From Myxococcales bacterium UBA1238 (GTDB lineage Bacteria; Myxococcota_A; Bradymonadia; UBA7976; UBA1532): a stretch of DNA of 24,264 nt. Below are positions 14,846 to 22,733 of the stretch, piece after piece. The notes under the pieces were generated by a model. It had not been told where the DNA came from, did not search any database, and worked only from the letters and a program-made list of their open reading frames with translations. The stretch covers positions 61,674-85,937 of the forward strand of contig DBWM01000018.1 of NCBI GenBank assembly GCA_002309015.1, in the 5' to 3' direction. Both the position numbers and the translations under genes were made by a program. The first letter of the stretch is position 1. Every line of letters begins with the position of its first letter.

Positions 14846-15963
14846 TGCGTTGGGAATATGAAACCTTTAAATGGATCGCTTTTGGCGCCTGCATTTTTGC
14901 CTTGTTCCTGTTCGCCATCGGGCATGCGCTGCGTCGGCGGACGCTCAAAAAGGCTGGATCGAGCCGTCTGACGGGTTTACTGCTGTCGTTTTCGCTCGAA
15001 CGCAGGCTGTTTAAGCAGTTGCTCTTCTTCTTCGCCCTCGTTTTAGCGGTGCTTGCAGCGTTGCGTCCGCAATATGGACGTTCGCCCGCCCCCTTGCGGC
15101 AGAGTGGCATCGACATTGCAATCGCTTTCGACATCAGTAAATCGATGAATGCGCGCGACGTATTGCCTTCCCGTCTGCAGGCCGCCCGTCACGAGCTCTC
15201 GGTGTTGATCGATTCACTGCATGGTCACCGCATCGCGCTCTGCCCCTTCGCCGGTATCGCGTTTCCCCAGAGCCCTCTGACCGCCGATAAAAGTGCGATC
15301 CGCCTCTATTTAAACAGTCTGGATCCCAAGCAGATGCCTGTCGGGGGTACGAATCTGGCTGCCGCTATCCGCGAAGGCACCAAACTGCTGACGGGCAAGG
15401 GTGACAAGGGCGATCGCAAGAGCCGAAGTCAGGTGATCCTGCTGATGACCGACGGCGAAGACGTCTCGAAAGACGCTGGTGCCGCCGCCCGTGAAGCCGC
15501 CAAAGCTGCGGGCGAGGCCGGAATTCAGATTTACGCCATCGCCGTAGGCACGAGACTCGGCGAACCGATCCCTCTGCTCAACAAAGATGGTTCGCACGCC
15601 GGCTATCAGGTGGACAGCGAAGACAAGCCGATCTACAGCAAGCTGAACCGCCCCCTTTTGGAAGAGCTCGTAAGCCTCGCCACGCCGGGGATCAGCGCTT
15701 CCGATCACGTGTTTGAGCTCACCGCAGATCACAGCGTGGCCGGCGAGCTCGTAGCAGCCTTTGAACATCTGCAAAAGAACACCCTGGAGCAGAGCCTGCA
15801 CCACCGCCACGGCGAAAAATTCCAGTTCTTCCTGCTGCCCGCCATCGCTTTACTGGCTTTGGAATGGCCGCTTTCGGACCGCCGACGCCGAAAGAAGCAA
15901 AAGCAAGCCCTCGAAAGCGAAAACGAAACATCCGATGAGGCAAAGGAAGGAGGTGCCCAATGA
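14845..15963 (+). CDS. batB: BatB: membrane-anchored von Willebrand A protein
   Basis: 372 residues and clearly paralogous to BatA: two N-terminal membrane segments (about 11-29 and 57-73), a VWA domain with the site D96-I-S98-K-S100 and LLMTDGEDVSKD, and a C-terminal hydrophobic segment near 325-345. A charged Lys/Glu tail ends the protein in the cytosol. It differs from BatA in lacking the insertion after the first metal-site strand. Start ATG 14845 overlaps the batA stop and has AAGGAG nine bases upstream. Its stop overlaps the batC start (ATGA), which has the strongest ribosome site in the operon, AAGGAGGT at 15947-15954, five bases before the start. Confidence 0.92.
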   Translation: MRWEYETFKWIAFGACIFALFLFAIGHALRRRTLKKAGSSRLTGLLLSFSLERRLFKQLLFFFALVLAVLAALRPQYGRSPAPLRQSGIDIAIAFDISKSMNARDVLPSRLQAARHELSVLIDSLHGHRIALCPFAGIAFPQSPLTADKSAIRLYLNSLDPKQMPVGGTNLAAAIREGTKLLTGKGDKGDRKSRSQVILLMTDGEDVSKDAGAAAREAAKAAGEAGIQIYAIAVGTRLGEPIPLLNKDGSHAGYQVDSEDKPIYSKLNRPLLEELVSLATPGISASDHVFELTADHSVAGELVAAFEHLQKNTLEQSLHHRHGEKFQFFLLPAIALLALEWPLSDRRRRKKQKQALESENETSDEAKEGGAQ

Positions 15964-17405
15964 GCCAGAAACGTCTTTTACTGCTCTCTTTGGCCCTCAT
16001 GGGCTTCGGTCCCCCCAAATGTCAGGATCAAACCCTTGAAGAAGCCCGCCAGGAACTCCGGCAGAACGCCGCAAAAGATGCCCTCGAACATCTGGAAACC
16101 CACGACGTCGACGAGAGCGAGGTTCACCTGGCGCGGGCCATCGCACATCTGGATCTGAAAGAGCCTAAGGAAGCGGAGCAAAGCCTCGATCAGGCGGTTC
16201 GCGTGCTGGCGGGCCGAAAGGCGCAACATCAGGATCGCGACAATGATCTGGAACTGAAGAAGCGGATAGCCTTCGTTCAGGGGCTCGTCGCGGTTCAGAA
16301 CGAGGACTGGACGGGGGCGCAAACCCATTTTGGGCAGGTCCTCCGCATCGATCCCACCGATGAAGACGCCCGCTACAACATGGAGCTCGCGTGGCATCGT
16401 CAAAACCCCATCTGTAAGCTGCGGGACGACGATCACGAACCCGACAACACCCAAAAGGATGCCGGTCCCTACGATCCCGAAAAGGCCCAAAACCGCCTGC
16501 TCTGCCCTCAGGACGAAGACTGGTACCAGCTCGAATTGCCTGAAGGCGCCCTGGTCACCGTCGCGGTGGAAGGAAAACTGAAACCTCAGGAGGAAGATGA
16601 GACGCGGCAAGTCTTTGTTCGCCTCTACAGCCCGGATGATCTGCCCGGGAAACCCACATCCTCCGCCGAACTCATCGATGGGAAAGCGAACCTGGGCGTC
16701 TACGGCGCAAATCCAGGGGGTACCTGGACGCTTCAAATCGCAGGTCCGGGCCGCGCCGAGGTTCAGTACAGCCTGCAAACCCTCGTGGTACCCCCCTGCC
16801 CCCAGGATGATGCCCTGGAGGAAAACGATACACCCGAATCGGCAAGGGTTTTAAACGAGCAGGAACTGAAGCAGCAGGTCTTGAAAGCCTGTCCCGACGA
16901 CGAGGATTGGTACAGTTTTACGGTGCCCGAGAAAGAAAGCCGCAACCTGACGGTCAGCTTTGATGCAAACTGGGGTAACCTCTCGATGATCCTCGTCGAT
17001 CCAGAGACTCAGGCCCCGTTGAGTCTGCTCAAGAGCTCCGAAAACGGCGGCGGAGTTTCGATTCCTGCGGCCGATACAGCCCAGAACTTCCTCTTGCGCA
17101 TCGTCGCTGAGTCCCAGGAAAACATCTATCGCATCTCTTTGGACAAGGGCGACGGCGACAACGAGGATCAAAATCAGGATAAAGACCAGGATCAGGATCA
17201 AAACCAGGACCAAAATCAGGACCAGAATCAGGATCAACAGCAGGATCAACAGGATCAACAGCAGCAGCCGCAGCCTGAAGAGCAGAAGCAGGATGAAGTT
17301 AACCTCAAAGAACTGATGAAGGCGATGGATGAACAGCAAGGCAATCCGCAACTTCAGAAGGCGCTGCAGCAACAGATCGCGATCCCGCAGATGGAAGACT
17401 ATTGA
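15960..17405 (+). CDS. batC: BatC-like TPR protein with two PPC domains and Gln/Asp-rich linker
   Basis: 481 residues, roughly double an ordinary BatC. Signal peptide about 1-18; the cysteine that follows (PPKC) lacks a lipobox, so lipidation is doubtful. TPR repeats span about 25-145. Two pre-peptidase C-terminal-like (PPC) beta-sandwich domains follow (about 150-275 and 277-397). Each shows the D/E-rich opening, a Cys, then D(E)DWYxxxxP(E)xG/E (CPQDEDWYQLELPEG, CPDDEDWYSFTVPE) and a closing strand ending in Y-S-L or Y-R-I-S-L. A Gln/Asp/Asn-rich linker (about 398-441) and a short conserved-looking helical end (VNLKELMKAMDEQQG ... QMEDY) complete the BatC plan. The batC name rests on position between batB and batD and on the TPR plus Q-rich tail; the PPC pair is not standard for BatC. 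Eighteen bases separate it from batD. Confidence 0.82.
   Translation: MSQKRLLLLSLALMGFGPPKCQDQTLEEARQELRQNAAKDALEHLETHDVDESEVHLARAIAHLDLKEPKEAEQSLDQAVRVLAGRKAQHQDRDNDLELKKRIAFVQGLVAVQNEDWTGAQTHFGQVLRIDPTDEDARYNMELAWHRQNPICKLRDDDHEPDNTQKDAGPYDPEKAQNRLLCPQDEDWYQLELPEGALVTVAVEGKLKPQEEDETRQVFVRLYSPDDLPGKPTSSAELIDGKANLGVYGANPGGTWTLQIAGPGRAEVQYSLQTLVVPPCPQDDALEENDTPESARVLNEQELKQQVLKACPDDEDWYSFTVPEKESRNLTVSFDANWGNLSMILVDPETQAPLSLLKSSENGGGVSIPAADTAQNFLLRIVAESQENIYRISLDKGDGDNEDQNQDKDQDQDQNQDQNQDQNQDQQQDQQDQQQQPQPEEQKQDEVNLKELMKAMDEQQGNPQLQKALQQQIAIPQMEDY
17160..17265 (+). repeat. Gln/Asp/Asn codon repeat (CAGGATCAAAAC-type)
   Basis: Short degenerate repetition of GATCAR, CAGGAY and AAYCAG hexamers encodes a QDQNQDQ-type linker in BatC. 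Codon alternation (CAG/CAA, GAT/GAC) shows old or selected variation rather than a fresh slippage tract. Length polymorphism between strains is likely. Confidence 0.8.
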
Positions 17406-17423
17406 TCGCAAAGGAACAAGGCC

Positions 17424-19220
17424 GTGAAACTTCAAAATCACAGGATCACTTGCCTGGAACTGCTGTTCTTTTTTGCGTTTACGCTGCTTTCCGGCCTCGC
17501 GTTAGCCGAACCATTGCTCGAAGTGACGGTCGATCGGCAACAGATCACCCTCGAAGAGCGCCTGACCGTGCAGGTCGAAGTCTCGACATCGGCCGATCAG
17601 CCGGGAAGACCGCAGATCAACGGTCCCAAACTCGACGACTGGCAGGTGGTGGGCAAGTTCGAGAGCACGAGCTACGACTCCCGCAACCGTGAAAACCGGA
17701 CTCAGTTTCAGTTGCAGCTGCAACCCGTGCGCGTGGGCCAGCTTCAGGTGGGCAGCTTCGTCTTAAAACTCGATGGTCAGGAGTTAAAGAGCGATCCGAT
17801 CACCGTAACGGTCACCGGTCAGGGGTCGTCTGCGCCCGGAAACCCCGATCAGGGCGACAGCGCCGGGGAACCTTCGGAGGGGGAAGATCCGATCGCCTTC
17901 CTGGAATGGGAAGTGACGCCCCGGGAAGCCTATATTGGCCAGGAGTTAAAGGTTAAACTCTACGCCTACGTGACCACGCGCCTCATGCTCGAGCAGATCG
18001 AGCCCGGAAGCTTCGATTTCAGCGGCTTCTGGACGGTCGATGCGATCAACAGAGGCCGAAACCGTTCGTCGACCGTACAGCGCGGCCAGGGCCTCTACAC
18101 GCGAACAGAGCTTGCGGCCTACCATCTCTTCCCCATCAGAGCCTCGACCCCCGAAAAAGAAGTGGCTCTCCCGGCGCTCCCGGCTGCCCTTCAGCTGCGC
18201 GAGGCCTCTTTCTTCAGCCGCGGAAGGCCGATCAAGATCGATCGCACCGCAGCCCCCGTCGCGATCGACGTCAAACCCTTGCCTACAAACGGGCGTCCCT
18301 CAAACTTTGCAGGTCCCGCCGTCGGCAGACTGAAGCTTGAAGCGGGCATCGATCGCAGGAAAACGAGCATCGAGGACGGGATCCAGCTCACGGTGACCAC
18401 CCAAATCGACGGTCTCATCAACAACGTCCCCGAACTGACCCTGCCCGACATCCCCGGGTTCAGGGTTTTTCCGCCTTCAAGCGACGTCAAGAGCGGCGTT
18501 GAAGGGCAATCCGTCAGAGGGAAGCGCCGTCAGACCTGGTTACTGAAGGCTCAGAAGCCCGGAAAGCTCACCATCCCCGAGCTCACGCTGCCTTACTTCA
18601 ATCCCCTGACCGGCGCCTACGCGGTGGCCAAAACCCAAAAGTTCCAGATCGAGGTGACGGGCGAGGCCAAAGATGCAGCTCCCGATCCCCAGGAAAAGCC
18701 CACGGTCGCAGATGCCGCGCAGTTGTCGCTCCACGGAGTCCGCGTCAACGCCGATCTTTCGCAGAATGATCCCCGCGCTTACCGATCGCCGCTGTTCCTG
18801 GCGACCCTTCTCGGAGCGCCGATGCTGCTCCTGTTTGTGATCGCAGGACAAAAATGGCACGCCAAACGGACCGCAACCCAAAGTTCCAGGCAGGCCAAGG
18901 GTGCTGCAGCTTACGCCCATCGCGCATTGCAAAAGCTCAACTGCTCCGATCCCGACGCCCACAGCCAGATCGCCCGGATCATCAACGATTATCTCGAGAA
19001 GCGGTTCGAGCAGAGCTTTAATGGCTTAACCCATCAGAAGCTTCGGCTCGCGCTGGAAGCTCATCGCATTGCCCCAAAGACCATCGATGCGCTGCAAAAC
19101 GAGCTCGATCACTGCGATTTTGCCCGCTTTGCGCCCCAGTCTGCAGGCTCCAGTGCCGCCGATGAAGCCCGCGATCGCGCCGATCGCCTGATCGCTCAAA
19201 TCGAGGAGGAAGCGCGATGA
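17424..19220 (+). CDS. batD: BatD: periplasmic Ig-like protein with cytoplasmic helical domain
   Basis: 598 residues. Signal peptide 1-28 (ALA|E) followed by repeated Ig-like beta domains in the periplasm (about 30-445), including the BatD-typical opening LEVTVDRQQITLEERLTVQVEV and the LPDIPGFRVFPPSSDVKSG segment. One transmembrane segment (about 455-475) leads to a C-terminal cytoplasmic helical domain (about 490-598, with IARIINDYLEKRFEQSFNGLTHQ). The last domain is visibly similar in layout to the cytoplasmic domain of the protein at 11787-13793. The GTG start at 17424 is preceded by AAAGGAA about eight bases upstream. BatD is thought to interact with BatA and BatB in the membrane. The stop overlaps the batE start (ATGA). 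Confidence 0.92.
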   Translation: MKLQNHRITCLELLFFFAFTLLSGLALAEPLLEVTVDRQQITLEERLTVQVEVSTSADQPGRPQINGPKLDDWQVVGKFESTSYDSRNRENRTQFQLQLQPVRVGQLQVGSFVLKLDGQELKSDPITVTVTGQGSSAPGNPDQGDSAGEPSEGEDPIAFLEWEVTPREAYIGQELKVKLYAYVTTRLMLEQIEPGSFDFSGFWTVDAINRGRNRSSTVQRGQGLYTRTELAAYHLFPIRASTPEKEVALPALPAALQLREASFFSRGRPIKIDRTAAPVAIDVKPLPTNGRPSNFAGPAVGRLKLEAGIDRRKTSIEDGIQLTVTTQIDGLINNVPELTLPDIPGFRVFPPSSDVKSGVEGQSVRGKRRQTWLLKAQKPGKLTIPELTLPYFNPLTGAYAVAKTQKFQIEVTGEAKDAAPDPQEKPTVADAAQLSLHGVRVNADLSQNDPRAYRSPLFLATLLGAPMLLLFVIAGQKWHAKRTATQSSRQAKGAAAYAHRALQKLNCSDPDAHSQIARIINDYLEKRFEQSFNGLTHQKLRLALEAHRIAPKTIDALQNELDHCDFARFAPQSAGSSAADEARDRADRLIAQIEEEAR

Positions 19221-20023
19221 AAACTTTCTTTGGGTGCTTCACCTTAAATCTGGCCCTCTGCTGCGCATTTTTAGGGATCGCCCGCCCGGCATCCGCCTCC
19301 CCTTCGGAAGATTTGCGGGATGGCACCGAGCTCAGCTTTGCGGGACGCCACGAGGAAGCGGCTCAGGCTTTTGAAAAGCTCACCATCGCTACGCCAAACT
19401 CCGCAGATGCCTGGTACAACTACGGCGTCGCTGCCTCGCAGGCGGGGCATTACGGTCAGGGCATTCACGCTTTTGAGCAGGCTCTGCTGCTCTCGCCCCA
19501 GGATACGGACGCCGCTGAGAATGCCGCAAAGGTCCGGCAGGCGGTGATCGACCGCGCATTGCAACAAAATGTGAGCGATCGCGTGATCCTCCCGGGAGAC
19601 GACGACACGGGCACGAGTCTCCTGACCGACATCCCCCCCAAAACCCTGGCGATCCTCTTTTCTGCAAGCTGGGGCCTCTTCTTTCTTTGCCTCTGCGTGA
19701 TGCGCTTTAAGAAGATCCTCTCGGGCATCCGCACATCGGCGGCAGTCTTTGCCGTATTGGCCGCCTTAAGCGCCCTCGGCAGCGGATCCCTCCTTGCGGG
19801 ACGCATCACCCATTCGGGTCAGAACCGCATCGGCGTCCTGATCCCCGACCGCGTGGAAGCCCGCACCGGCCCCGGCAAGCGCTATCCTGTCCACGCTCAG
19901 GCCATGGGCGGCGTTCGCGTCCATCTCCGCGGCCAATACGAAGGCTGGATGCAAATTACCCTCCCCGACGGCTCCGACGCCTGGATCGAACCGAACGAAG
20001 TCAAACCGCTCAACATCCCGTAA
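19217..20023 (+). CDS. batE: BatE: TPR protein with two membrane segments and SH3-like tail
   Basis: 268 residues. Signal peptide about 1-28 (ASA|S), a TPR pair (about 30-105, AWYNYGVAASQAGHYGQGI), two transmembrane segments (about 142-162 and 175-195), then a bacterial SH3-like domain (about 204-265: VEARTGPGKRYPV ... GWMQITLPDGSDAWI). This is the usual BatE order. The SH3-like domain would be periplasmic and may bind peptidoglycan or stem peptide, giving the complex contact with the cell wall. It is the last gene of the operon; only a weak hairpin follows it (TTTGGG 20049-20054 / CCCAAA 20062-20067, without a T tract), so the operon end may be rho-dependent. Confidence 0.9.
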   Translation: MKTFFGCFTLNLALCCAFLGIARPASASPSEDLRDGTELSFAGRHEEAAQAFEKLTIATPNSADAWYNYGVAASQAGHYGQGIHAFEQALLLSPQDTDAAENAAKVRQAVIDRALQQNVSDRVILPGDDDTGTSLLTDIPPKTLAILFSASWGLFFLCLCVMRFKKILSGIRTSAAVFAVLAALSALGSGSLLAGRITHSGQNRIGVLIPDRVEARTGPGKRYPVHAQAMGGVRVHLRGQYEGWMQITLPDGSDAWIEPNEVKPLNIP

Positions 20024-20350
20024 CTGGGAATTCCCTGCTGCTCTCCCATTTGGGATCCTGCCCCAAACGCCCCACAAAGCCCGCTCTCTTGACTCCGGAT
20101 CGCCATAAAATGCTGATGGCGATCAAGTGATCGATCATCGATCCTGCAATCTGCTGGCGTAGAAGGCTGCTTCTTTAACTTCGGACTGCAAGTTTACGCG
20201 CGTAAAGGTGAAGTTTAAAATTACAGACTTCACTCTCATTCCAGCAGCGCTCAGGTTAATCAACCGATTTCGTCCATTTTTTGAGTAAAGATGGAGCTCC
20301 TGCAGTCTTAAACCTGTTCTCTCTGCCAATGGATGAACGGTTTTTAAACT
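20024..20350. other. Gene-free interval with several palindromes
   Basis: 327 bases between batE and the converging methyltransferase gene. No credible coding frame: the only sizeable one is 64 codons on the minus strand with a TTG start and no ribosome site. It contains GGGAATTCCC (20026-20035), a weak TTTGGG/CCCAAA hairpin (20049-20067), TGATCGATCA (20128-20137), the perfect 14-base palindrome TTTACGCGCGTAAA (20193-20206), and GTGAAGT/ACTTCAC (20208-20214 / 20227-20233, 12-base loop). The second half is clearly more AT-rich than flanking genes. It could hold a small RNA, operators or a decayed gene; none is established. Confidence 0.6.
20193..20206. repeat. Perfect 14-bp palindrome TTTACGCGCGTAAA
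   Basis: Fully self-complementary with no loop, so it reads as a dimeric-protein binding site more than as an RNA hairpin. It is adjacent to a 7-base inverted repeat GTGAAGT/ACTTCAC (20208-20233). No gene start lies close by. Confidence 0.6.
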
Positions 20351-21175
20351 TTAATCTTCAATTTTCTTTGGGCGGGCGATGAAGATGGCGGCGTCGTAGC
20401 TTTGCTCACAGGTCTTTCGGGCAAGGATCTCCTGATCGAACTGCTCCATCACCGCGCGGGCGACCGGGTGATGGAGATAGATCCCCGTCTTTAGGAGGGT
20501 CACGATGCGCTTCATAGGGTGGTAATAGCCATCCCACCAGTCTTCCCGGGGGATCATGAAAGCGCCCACCAGATCGAGTTCCGCATCGCGGAGCTGTTTT
20601 AAGACTTCATCCTGCGTCGTCATCCGGGGATTAACGCGATCCATGAGCGAAGTCAGCGCCTCATCCTGCGTCTCTTTCGGTTCATTCCAGAGCCACTGCA
20701 AAAACACCATGCAGCCTGTGGGCTTCAAATAGCTCTTCCATTGCGGAAGCGCGCGCGAAAGCGGGATCTTCGGCATCGAACCTGCGCACCAGAGCAAATC
20801 GCAGCTGCCCGGAAGATAAGGGAAAGCGTCGATTCTCGCGCAAAGGGGCAATATCGAATGCTCGAACTCGTAGTCTTTGACCTCGAGCTTCAGTCTATCG
20901 ATCAAAGCCTGCCTGGGATCGATGGCGGTTAAATGGAATCCCTGCGGTAACTTCTCGGCCAGCACCATCGTCTGAGCGCCCGATCCGCAGCCGAGCTCCA
21001 GCACGTTGGTGTTTTGGGGCAGATCCTGACAGAAACCCAGCGCCTTCTTGACGGAAACCCGGCTCACGGGCGCCTGACGCGGCATCAGCTCGAAGACCAG
21101 ATGGTAAGCCCGGCTCCCCTCTTCTTCTTTTTCGGCCATTTTCAAAGCTCTCCCTCGTTCAGACTGCGCCTTCAC
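20351..21175 (-). CDS. Class I SAM-dependent methyltransferase
   Basis: Up to 274 residues, cytosolic. The Rossmann-fold motif I is NVLELGCGSGAQ (about 57-68), followed by an acidic loop after strand 2 (HLTAIDPRQ) and a motif-IV-like segment SCDLLWCAGSM, so SAM binding is well supported; the substrate is not. The C-terminal half (about 170-265) carries a Trp/Tyr-rich EDWWDGYYHPMKR segment that may form the substrate lid. Start choice: GTG 21175 overlaps the stop of the macro-domain gene (GTGA) and has GAGGT upstream; ATG 21139 would give 262 residues, keeps all of the domain and also has GGGAG upstream. Both are plausible. It is the second gene of a two-gene minus-strand unit. No convincing terminator was seen after its TAA. 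Confidence 0.87.
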   Translation of the reverse strand: MKAQSERGRALKMAEKEEEGSRAYHLVFELMPRQAPVSRVSVKKALGFCQDLPQNTNVLELGCGSGAQTMVLAEKLPQGFHLTAIDPRQALIDRLKLEVKDYEFEHSILPLCARIDAFPYLPGSCDLLWCAGSMPKIPLSRALPQWKSYLKPTGCMVFLQWLWNEPKETQDEALTSLMDRVNPRMTTQDEVLKQLRDAELDLVGAFMIPREDWWDGYYHPMKRIVTLLKTGIYLHHPVARAVMEQFDQEILARKTCEQSYDAAIFIARPKKIED

Positions 21176-21726
21176 GCCAATGGCACCTCGAGTCCCTCAT
21201 CCAATACCTCATTGTACGCATCGAGCGCCTGGCTGTTGAAGCAGACGAGATAGATCTCTTTGGGATAAAGCAACTCTTTCTGGCAGCAGATCTGAAACGC
21301 TGCGGTCAGGGCAATCTTGCAGGCTTCCTTTAACGGATACCCATAGGCGCCGGTGCTGATTGCGGGGAACGCGATCGAATCGCACTGCAAACGGAGGGCT
21401 TCTTTAAAGCAGCTTTCGTAACAACTCCGCAAACGATCGGCTTCTCCCCAACTACCTCCACACCAAATGGGCCCGACGGTATGGATGACATAGCGCGCAG
21501 GCAGCTTATATCCCCGCGTCGACTTCGCTTCTCCCGTCTCACACCCACCCAAAAGCCTGCATTCCGCCAGGAGTTCGGGTCCGGCCGCCCTGTGAATCGC
21601 GCCATCCACGCCGCCTCCACCCAGTAACGTCTCGTTTGCTGCGTTCACAATGGCGTCTACAGCCAGAGACGTGATGTCGCCCACAACAAGATGCAGCTTC
21701 TTTTGCGTAGGAAATTCAAGCTCCAT
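21172..21726 (-). CDS. Macro-domain protein (ADP-ribose / O-acetyl-ADP-ribose hydrolase type)
   Basis: 184 residues, a single stand-alone macro domain of the YmdB/MacroD class. Seen motifs: VVGDIT (G16-D17-I18) for adenine binding, VNAANETLLGGGGVDGAIH (28-45) with the catalytic-loop glycines and the active Asp/His, VIHTVGP, and the phosphate loop FPAISTGAYGYP. It is expected to hydrolyse O-acetyl-ADP-ribose or remove ADP-ribose from acidic side chains, in the cytosol. Start ATG 21726 is preceded by AAGGGA; the frame remains open to 21837, but the additional residues lie upstream of the fold and have no ribosome site. The stop overlaps the methyltransferase GTG. The gene is divergent from the exported protein gene at 21914. 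Confidence 0.93.
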   Translation of the reverse strand: MELEFPTQKKLHLVVGDITSLAVDAIVNAANETLLGGGGVDGAIHRAAGPELLAECRLLGGCETGEAKSTRGYKLPARYVIHTVGPIWCGGSWGEADRLRSCYESCFKEALRLQCDSIAFPAISTGAYGYPLKEACKIALTAAFQICCQKELLYPKEIYLVCFNSQALDAYNEVLDEGLEVPLA

Positions 21727-21839
21727 GGGGATTCCCTTCTTTTGGGAGCGCACAGCCGCCCCCTCGCGTCTGGCAAGCTTTCTCTCAAAATGGCACGCTT
21801 TTCTCAAGCCTCCGAAAGCGATTTTGGGTATTATCAAAC

Positions 21840-21864
21840 AACCGTCACATCGTGCTTTACGGTT
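21840..21864. promoter_or_regulatory. Inverted repeat in the divergent spacer (possible operator)
   Basis: AACCGT (21840-21845) and ACGGTT (21859-21864) face each other across 13 bases, in the spacer between the divergent macro gene and the gene at 21914. On the minus strand a -10-like GATAAT (21835-21830) lies next to it, but no good -35 is visible. Weak evidence. Confidence 0.25.
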
Positions 21865-21913
21865 ACATCAAAACCTTTGACTTCAAAAAAACCCTTTGGC
21901 AAAAGGCGCGCCC

Positions 21914-22615
21914 ATGAAACGACTCTCTCTCCTTGCAGCATTTCTTTTGGCGCAGCCCTGTTGGGCTCAAAGCGCAGCCGACGACATTCCCGAAGATCTC
22001 GAGCTCGATCGCGGCCATTTTGGCGAAGTGGTGACTGCGAACGAGCAGGCAAACAAAGATCGCATGGCGGCTGAAGATCACCTGGCGAGCGATCATCCCC
22101 CACGCTTTCGCAAATATCCGATCCTGACGCATGTGACCGAAGTCGGCGGCGGCCTGTTTGCGGCGAGCACGCTGGGCATTCTGCTCGGGATTCTGGGCGA
22201 TAAGATCGATCCGGGCGATGGACAAAAAGCGCTCGGCGGCTTTCACGGACCCGCCATCGGCGCCGCTCTGGGATCCGCGGGGGGCATGATGGCCGGCGTC
22301 TGGGCGGGCGGATTGTTGTTCGACAAACAGGTGGGCCTCGAATGGGTCGCCTTAGGCACCGGCGCTGGCTTGCTTTTTGGAACCGGCACCTCCGTCGCCC
22401 TCGCTTACGGCCTGGGCAAAGGCGATCGCACCATCGCCCTCTCGATCGCGAGCCTGCTTTTGTTTGAAACCGGCGGCGCCCTGCTCCTGAGCGATCTCTG
22501 CGAACCGCCGTCCATCAAGCGCGCGAGCCGCGAACCTTTGCCTTACGAGATTCACCACGAAATCGCCTCCGGCGATCTCTGGTTTTACGCCCCCCTCCTT
22601 CAGGGCCGCTTTTAA
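21914..22615 (+). CDS. Exported Gly/Ala-rich membrane-associated protein, function unknown
   Basis: I do not recognise this gene. 233 residues from ATG 21914, which gives a textbook signal peptide MKRLSLLAAFLLAQPCWA|Q; the in-frame ATG 21896 six codons upstream is less likely, and AAAAGG precedes 21914 by about eight bases. An acidic soluble stretch (about 20-65) is followed by three or four Gly/Ala-rich hydrophobic segments (about 72-92, 112-135, 143-165 and 172-192) resembling glycine-zipper membrane helices. A polar C-terminus ends in Phe (LLQGRF). A terminal Phe is typical of outer-membrane beta-barrels, but the helical-looking segments argue against a barrel. It is divergent from the macro-domain gene and lies 118 bases before the permease. 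Confidence 0.75.
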   Translation: MKRLSLLAAFLLAQPCWAQSAADDIPEDLELDRGHFGEVVTANEQANKDRMAAEDHLASDHPPRFRKYPILTHVTEVGGGLFAASTLGILLGILGDKIDPGDGQKALGGFHGPAIGAALGSAGGMMAGVWAGGLLFDKQVGLEWVALGTGAGLLFGTGTSVALAYGLGKGDRTIALSIASLLLFETGGALLLSDLCEPPSIKRASREPLPYEIHHEIASGDLWFYAPLLQGRF

Positions 22616-22733
22616 GCGCCAGCGCCCAACCCACGTTAAAGAAACCGCGCGCTCTCGCCGGGTTCCCCTCCCTGCCACTGGCCAATCTTTGCGTTTTTGG
22701 TTATAAGGCCCCACTTTTTGAAAGGCTGCCGCT

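Noticed and set aside
15960..16025. BatC as a lipoprotein
   Set aside because: The only nearby cysteine follows Pro-Pro-Lys, not a lipobox such as L-A-G-C.
15978..16778. Long minus-strand open frame (266 codons) antisense to batC
   Set aside because: It is a shadow produced by the codon use of batC; its composition is not protein-like and the sense frame has clear TPR and PPC motifs. The same holds for the minus-strand frames at 16851-17441 and 8-733.
20089..20111. TTGACT plus TAAAAT as a sigma-70 promoter
   Set aside because: The spacer is only 11 bases, far too short.
20135..20329. 64-codon minus-strand frame in the gene-free interval
   Set aside because: TTG start, no ribosome site, no recognisable motif; a palindrome cluster lies inside it.
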